DNA of 64,000 bases from Paraspadella gotoi. Taxonomy: Eukaryota; Chaetognatha. The position numbers and the translations under genes were made by a program. The stretch covers positions 11,729,553 to 11,793,552 of the forward strand of contig CM119267.1 in NCBI GenBank assembly GCA_051294375.1. Direction: 5' to 3'. The notes beneath the pieces are model-generated. The model searched no databases and had not been told where the DNA came from. It worked only from the letters and a program-made list of their open reading frames with translations. Positions 55,786-64,000 of this stretch are shown here, one piece after another; within the stretch, counting starts at the first letter, position 1, and the number at the start of each line of letters is the position of its first letter.

Positions 55786-56428
55786 TCAATCAGCCGTAAA
55801 GGGAGAGAGAGGGTTCACGGCCAGATTCTTCGGCCAAATTAATTGGCCAGTGGATCCGCGAATTGTCTTCCCCACCTAAGAAAGATATATACTATATAAT
55901 TTATGGGTCAAATTAAATAAATGAGAAAAATAATGTAATATGAAGGAGAATAAATTCGACATTACCATTTTTGAATTGGTTCAGCCGATATTAAAATTAT
56001 TCAATATTGGGCATTCATTTAATGGAGTTTAACAGCGTGTGGAAGACCACGACATAGAGAGTAAACAGTTTATTGCGAGGCAATAGCTATCTGAATCTGC
56101 TTTTAAAAATATAAAATTCCCAAAAAAATTTTGACATTTCCTATCTATAAATAAATATTAAAAAATTAAATATTAAGGCTTTTAGCCATTTAAAAAAATT
56201 TTGATCCTTGAAAGTTTTCTCAGAAATGTATAAAGTTTCATTTGGGAAGGTTCCCAAATAAAACTTCTGACCTACCCCATTGACAAAGTTTGGCTCTACT
56301 TTTAATCCAATGGAAAGCGTCAGGACTTGTTTTTTCTCAGAATCGACAGATTTTGTGAAAAAATTTTCTCGCAAAATCTGTTGATTTATTAAATCTGCTA
56401 GGCCAACCAAACTTAAAATAAAATCTAC
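55786..56428 (-). CDS. Candidate two terminal exons of an unrecognised minus-strand gene
   Basis: Exon 56428-56276 (51 codons) has acceptor ATATTTTAG and donor AATGGG/gtaggt; exon 55875-55786 has acceptor TATCTTTCTTAG and ends in a stop; both are phase 0. They join as VEPNFVNG + VGKTIRGSTGQLIWPKN, ending NPLSPFTAD. The first exon encodes a hydrophobic start and LADLINQQILRENFF. A minus-strand AATAAA lies about 105 bases past the stop. Upstream exons were not found. A diverged, stop-containing copy of the first exon region lies at about 56970-57200. No family was recognised. Confidence 0.4.
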
Positions 56429-56969
56429 CTAAAATATTTTTTACTACTGTAACAATTCTAAACATTTTCATATATTTAGCATAATGTAATCACAGATATA
56501 ATAATTGAACGTGAGAAAAAAAGAAGAGGGAAAGACAATGAAAGAACGTTTTGCTAGATATCTACTATGAAATTAAATTCAATAGGGGCGGGGGTTCAAA
56601 ACTTTAGTCTTGAAGTTTACTTTCAGGTTTAAAAAAAAATATTTTTTTAAATTTTGATTTTAATGCTTTTATTGTTGCTATCAAAATGATTATATTACTA
56701 TATAATGATAAAATATTTTTTTAATCCATCTTAACTTTTTTTGATTGATTGATTGATAGAGCATAAAAAGTTAAATAAAAAATATAACTACAACTTTAAA
56801 AATTTTTTTGTTTTCTTGGTTAAAATTAAAAAAAAAAATTATCGAAAGATGATGATGATGATGATTATAAATAGTTTTTCATATTTTTCACCCACTTATG
56901 ATCAAAAAATTGAAAAAAGAATTATACTTTGTGTAAACAACTTTTTACAAGCTACCCGAATCTTACCTT

Positions 56970-57200
56970 AAAAATAAAAAAATCTAAAAAAAATTTTTAG
57001 CCTTTCCTATTTATAAATAATTTAAAAAAAATTAATATATGGATTATGGAGTAATATTAAATTTTTTTGTCTATTCAATTTTTTTAAAAAATGTTTAAAT
57101 TTTCATTTGAGCAGGTGCTTAATTCAAATTTCGTAACTACCTTACTGAGTTAGGCTCCCCCTAGTTTTGCCTCGTCTTTATATCTTTATCTTAACTCCAC
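56970..57200 (-). pseudogene. Decayed duplicate of the 56.1-56.4 kb exon region
   Basis: Similarity to 56110-56320 in the same order: CCTATTTATAAATAA versus CCTATCTATAAATAA, then TTTTCATTTGAGCAGG versus GTTTCATTTGGGAAGG, then the donor-side sequence. On the minus strand the region reads GCCTAACTCAGTAAG before gta, against GCCAAACTTTGTCAATGGG before gta in the intact exon. The duplicate frame contains stops. Confidence 0.35.
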
Positions 57201-58115
57201 GAAAAAACTACCTAACAAAAAATAACAGCTATATATCTTGATCAAATGTTTTATTTAGCTTCATGTTTCGTGCTCCTTTTTTTCGATAGTGGTCACTGAT
57301 CGAAATACTCTCCTTTTTGCTTTCATAAATTCATACATATCTCCTCTGATTAATTTTTTATCAAGCCATGACCGGCAAAGCCGGTTCAGGCTGATATTCA
57401 TTCGGGTGAGCTTCTTTGTGACGTAGTCGTCGTCGTCGTCGTCGTCCGTCACGCTGTTTTTCCATATAAAAACTACTACGCTTTTATAGGTTTGGCTGTG
57501 ACTTACCGTTTTTTTTTAAAATAAAAATTATTATGAATTATGATAAAGTTTTTACAAAAGTGTGCATTCATAGTAAGTTAAAAATTTAGATATGGCTTCT
57601 CATCTTGAAATAGCTTTGATATTTTCTTATTACATTTGGATTTAAGTATGTTTTGTTTGAATTTCCACTTCATTATAATTTACTGCAATATGCAAATGAG
57701 ATTATAGTACTCATTATCATATCCAATTAGTATATAGAAATGTCTTTAATCTAATTTACATATTGCAGTATATAATATTGAAGATGAAATTCAAAAAATT
57801 TATTTTAAATCTCTAATAAAATGGGAACTCAAAAATAACTTTTTAATGAAGAGCTATATCTTAATTTTAATACAATAAAAAATAAAATCTTTTACAAGCT
57901 GCGATTGGAAAAAATTGGAAAAATTTCAAATTGTAAACCATTGTAACATTTTGCCTTTCTTTTTATTTATTTTATTTCTTTTATTCTTTATTTCAGAAAA
58001 AACGAGTTCTTTTTTTTTCTGTTGAATTTTATAGTTTAGTTTTACTTGTTTACTGCTTTCTAGTTTTTTACACTGATACTGTTTTTGATTTTGTCAATAC
58101 TGTTTTTTGGTATTA

Positions 58116-58153
<38 letters not shown>

Positions 58154-58402
58154 GAGTTCAGTTTCTGCACTGACTGTACAGCGGCCTTCAAGCAGTTGTC
58201 CAGCTTTGTCTCTCTTTCTCTCTCTCACTTTCTCTTTCTGTCTCTTTCTCTCTTTTTCGATCTCTTGTGTGATCGTTCTTTTTTTGAAAAATTATGATTA
58301 TGTTTTTCTTTCTTATGTATATACTCTCTTTTCGTTGTTTTTGAGGTATTAGGAAAAACAGTTTTGTTTGACAACGATTTATTTGACACAATTTTTAGTC
58401 AG
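57201..58402. other. AT-rich spacer, no gene seen
   Basis: Holds a perfect 6-bp stem hairpin (ACCGGC AAA GCCGGT, 57370-57384) inside a short GC-richer patch with a GTC/GAC triplet run (57427-57446), and a 35-base A run at about 58118-58152. A 63-codon minus-strand frame over the patch starts with Asp codons from the triplet run and is not convincing as a gene. Confidence 0.4.
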
Positions 58403-58735
58403 ACATGTTTCGGCTCTTTCATTTAGAGCCTTCATCATGTTTGACAATCAATATTTTGTCTCTGTTGAAGTAAGTTTTTGAGAGAGAGAAAGAGGGAGAG
58501 AAGAGAGAGAGAGAAAAATTGAGGGAGAATTTCCAAAAAAGAATAAGGTAAGGGACAGTGGTCAGATGTGAGGACAGCTGAAGGTGAGGAGAGGGAAGAA
58601 GTAAGTCTTTGAAAAATGAAAATGAGAGTGGGAGAGAGAGAGAGAGAGAGCAAAGCAAAAACTTACTTTCAACAGAGACAAAATATTGATTGTCAAACAC
58701 TGATGAAGGCTCTAAATGAAAGAGCCGAAACATGT
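58403..58735. mobile_element. Foldback element with hammerhead-like arms
   Basis: Arms of about 77-79 bases (58403-58479 and 58657-58735) are inverted copies differing by two single-base indels. The plus-strand right arm contains CTGATGA, then GGCTCT and AGAGCC separated by a 7-base loop, then GAAAC (58700-58731): the conserved boxes and stem II of a hammerhead ribozyme, apart from one extra A before the stem. In the left arm, read on the minus strand, the first box is ATGATGA. The spacer between arms is GA-rich. Similar motifs are known from Penelope-like elements. Confidence 0.7.
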
Positions 58736-58762
58736 TTTTCTTTCGAAATTTTATTCGGGGCT

Positions 58763-59661
58763 TTTTTCTCATACAAAATCCCAAATTTACATCCGAGATT
58801 TTGTGGATACATTTTTAAAAAAGTGAAGAATAACTTATATTGACATGCATTGTCACATAAAAATCAGCTAATGTGACTTATTAATATATGCAGCACTTTC
58901 GCCAAACAATATGCATTACATTTAAAAAAAATAAATTTGTATTTATTTATTATTGTAACTTTGAACCGGTTTGCCCACTATTGGCAAATTATATCTAAAA
59001 TAGGGTTGAATAGAGAGATATAGTCAAATTAAACATTACTTTTTTTGTTATTCTGATAATTTATACTATTATTAATTTATAAATATTTTTAGTGTATATA
59101 TTTAATCATTTTATATCTTTTTTTAAATAATAATTATTTGAGTTGTGATAACTATTTATAAATTAATTAAATATGCAAATATAAAATTTGACCTCGTCTG
59201 GTTTCTTCCTAAAAAAAGAACAATCAAAAATTTCATTCAAGATTAAAATTTTTAAAATGAAATAAAATTTTTTTTGATAAGTAAAAAAAATATTTGGAAG
59301 TCAAAAATATCATAGTCGTTAACTGAGTATTTTCAACTATATATTTTGTTAATAGGGATTATAATTTTTGGATCATTATTATTGAAAAGAGTTTAGTTTT
59401 TTTTCTTCTGAAAAGGGGTAGCCCCTCTCAATGGGGTGAATCAAAAATTTAGTAATGGGAACATGCTCAAACGAAAATTTATGCATTTTTAAGTTTACTT
59501 TCAATGTACAAAAATTTCTTATATGGCTCTATATACCCAAATATTTATTTTGTAATATTTTTTTATAGAAAGGAAAAGAGTTCGTCCCTACTCATATTCG
59601 TCGGAAAATGAGTTCAGCTCTGCAGCGGCGGTCCAGCGGGCGGTCCAGCGGCTGTCCAGCT

Positions 59662-59692
<31 letters not shown>

Positions 59693-59800
59693 TCTCTTCT
59701 TTTTTTTTCCTTCTAAAAACTTTTATTATCGCCATTTTATTCCGCGCTTTTTTCTCATAAAAAATCCCAAATTTACATCCGAGATTTTCGTGGATTTTTT
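58763..59800. repeat. Two copies of an anonymous repeat block
   Basis: AAAATCCCAAATTTACATCC and following bases occur at about 58775-58811 and at about 59761-59797. A second shared block (CAGCGG..TTGTCCAGCTT followed by a CT-rich tract) occurs at about 58178-58225 and 59644-59695. The order and strand are the same, so this is a dispersed or duplicated unit of some 600 bases into which the foldback element at 58403 is inserted in the first copy. Confidence 0.55.
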
Positions 59801-59879
59801 CCCTAAAAATTTCTGATTATTCTTTATATAAACGAGAGAGACCTAATAATGTGTTTCGTTGGCGGGAAAACCGTCCAGC

Positions 59880-59912
<33 letters not shown>

Positions 59913-60049
59913 TTCACTCATACACGCATTTGTTTGTTTTATTTTACGATGAATGATTCATCGCGTCAATGAATGACTATCATCGCATCAATGAATGACT
60001 ATCATCATGGGCTTTGATCCTTATGCTTTTAAGATTTTTTTTTTTTATT

Positions 60050-60320
60050 TCCAACCTTCTAATCAGCCGGGCTTGCTGGACCGAAATTTGCTCGTCTGCT
60101 CGTCCGGGCAAACCACCTCGCGAAGAAGCTGAGCTCCAGTGAGCGATAAGGAGAGCAGGAAGAGCGGTTGAACGAGGAAACGAGGAAGAGAGCGTAGCGG
60201 TCTTCCAGTTTAGGGATGAGAAGTAAAAGACGAGCTCGTCCTTAATGGGGGGAGGAAAAATGAGGAGGAAGATGAGCGTGAGGGGAAAAAAACAATGTAA
60301 ACTAGGCCATACATGTTGCA
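60050..60320. other. GC-richer island with exon-like frames on the minus strand
   Basis: On the minus strand a pyrimidine-rich tract and CATTAAG precede two overlapping open frames that run to about 60060; then AAATAAAAAAAAAAAA follows (60032-60046), resembling a polyA tail. This could be a terminal exon or a retroposed fragment. Frame choice is ambiguous, so no protein is called. Confidence 0.25.
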
Positions 60321-60792
60321 TTGGTTTTTTTCATTCTATGAAAAATGGTTGAATTTGCGGGGGAGGGGGACTTGTTTTGAAAACTTAATCGAAGTAATCT
60401 GGCTTATTAAAATCAGTATATGTTTGTTTTGGAATTCTTGGGGTTTTTTGTCGTTCGTTATTATGAAAAGTACTGAAACGGCGCGGAAACGTAATTTACA
60501 TTTTTTGCGTGCTTTAAGAAATAATCACTTGAGTAAATCTTGGTTGAATTTAAAACCACTATGGTATGATTATGAGCTGTATCCTTTTATGCTGTCTCAA
60601 AAAAGGTTAATTATTGAATTATCTATTCTTTTCGTCTGCTGCTTTCCTTTTTAATACGGTAAATATAATATATCTCCTACATTCTGTGCAACATATTCTC
60701 AGTTTTTCAATTTCCAAAAAAAAAAAATACCTTAAAAGAACAATATGCTATGAATTCTTTTTCAAATTAAAGCGTTTCCTCCGTTTTTAGTG

Positions 60793-60960
60793 GCGCAGCG
60801 AGTACTCGCGGAGCAACTCTATAAGTCACTTTTCGGTCGGTCGGTCGGTCGGTATGTCTGTCCGTCGGTCTGTCCCACTTACGTTAAAAACGCTTATAAC
60901 TTGCTTATATTTTGTTGCTCATTTGTTAAAAATCAAATCTAAGTGACTACTGGCGCCACC
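60793..60960 (-). repeat. Dispersed repeat family A, copy 2
   Basis: Inverted relative to the copy at 12161-12345. Shared blocks read in the plus direction here: GAGTACTCGCGGAGCAACTC, then TATAAGTCACTTTTCGGTCGG, a GGTC run, TATGTCTGTCCGTCGGTCTG, and AGTGACTACTGGCGCC at the right end. Confidence 0.8.
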
Positions 60961-63769
<2,809 letters not shown>

Positions 63770-64000
63770 ATGCCGACAAAAAAAAAACTTAAAAAATCCC
63801 AAACATATTTAAAAAAAAAAAGTTTTCCATACCCAAAGTCTTCCGTTAATCGCGACGTTTCTCCTGACATCGAGGGAAAGATTCTCATGAATAAGGAATC
63901 TATGAAAAGAGACCCTCTTTTAGACTTTCTCGCGCGTTGCGAATGTTTTGACTTGGCGAAAGTCGTTGTGACTCCATCTGACGTCAAAATGACGCCGACC
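63770..64000 (+). CDS. Start of an unrecognised gene, cut by the window edge
   Basis: Open from ATG 63770 to the last base (77 codons). It begins with a Lys-rich stretch from A runs (MPTKKKLKKSQTYLKKKSF), then an ordinary globular-looking sequence: DIEGKILMNKESMKRDPLLD and FLARCECFDLAKVVV. Codon use in the second half is GC-rich like other exons here. The frame is also open upstream, so the start is not certain, and the A-rich part could be an intron ending at CCCAAAG (63838). The opposite-strand ORF is its shadow. Confidence 0.5.
   Translation, partial: MPTKKKLKKSQTYLKKKSFPYPKSSVNRDVSPDIEGKILMNKESMKRDPLLDFLARCECFDLAKVVVTPSDVKMTPT

Noticed and set aside
57370-57384. ACCGGC/GCCGGT hairpin as a histone-type 3' stem-loop
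   Set aside because: Stem and loop do not match the histone stem-loop consensus, and no histone gene is nearby.
60313-60654. 113-aa plus ORF
   Set aside because: No recognised family and no splice context; a short stretch looks protein-like, but evidence is too weak.

Overview
This is nuclear DNA from an animal, almost certainly an invertebrate. Genes are split into many short exons with GT-AG introns, exons are GC-rich, and introns and spacers are AT-rich and full of (GA)n/(CT)n microsatellites. Two intact tRNA genes sit in an intron. Genes for motile cilia or flagella (CCP5, LRRIQ1, a tektin-like protein) exclude a nematode-like animal without motile cilia. The phylum cannot be settled from this window. 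I rebuilt gene models by hand from splice signals, reading frame and exon phase; every multi-exon model below closes in phase.

Layout, left to right. 1.06-6.4 kb (-): acetylcholinesterase, 8 exons, 635 aa, with intact catalytic triad and a vertebrate-like T-peptide tail. 8.9-10.4 kb (-): a small secreted protein of unknown function. 11.2-20.6 kb (+): AGBL5/CCP5 tubulin deglutamylase, 23 exons, 1365 aa, with a very large acidic insertion in the catalytic domain; tRNA-Ser and tRNA-Phe lie antisense in one intron. 21.0-22.6 kb (-): LIX1/lowfat, first exon not found. 24.7-26.9 kb (-): a disordered Ser-rich protein of unknown function. 31.2-36.9 kb (+): LRRIQ1, 1685 aa. 37.4-39.9 kb (+): TEKTL1 (CCDC105). 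41.1-46.5 kb (-): one polypeptide that joins an inositol-tetrakisphosphate 1-kinase (ITPK1) to a choline/ethanolamine kinase-family domain; this is the most unusual object in the window. 52.7-53.6 kb (-): UBE2N (Ubc13). 63.77 kb to the right edge (+): the start of an unrecognised gene. Two further groups of candidate exons, at 48.7-49.2 kb (+) and 55.8-56.4 kb (-), have good splice signals but no recognised family.

Functionally, three neighbours (AGBL5, LRRIQ1, TEKTL1) belong to the axoneme: tubulin tail editing, a calmodulin-binding LRR scaffold and a tektin-like filament. The ITPK1-choline kinase fusion would put soluble inositol-phosphate phosphorylation and a phospholipid headgroup-type kinase on one chain. 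The others (AChE, LIX1, UBE2N) are ordinary single-copy animal genes.

The rest is mobile and simple-sequence DNA: a foldback element whose arms carry a hammerhead-ribozyme-like core, a terminal-inverted-repeat element in an intron of the fusion gene, two dispersed repeat families with GAC-rich cores, a truncated tRNA-Thr, and a short assembly gap flanked by the same 44-base sequence on both sides. 53.7-63.7 kb is largely gene-poor.
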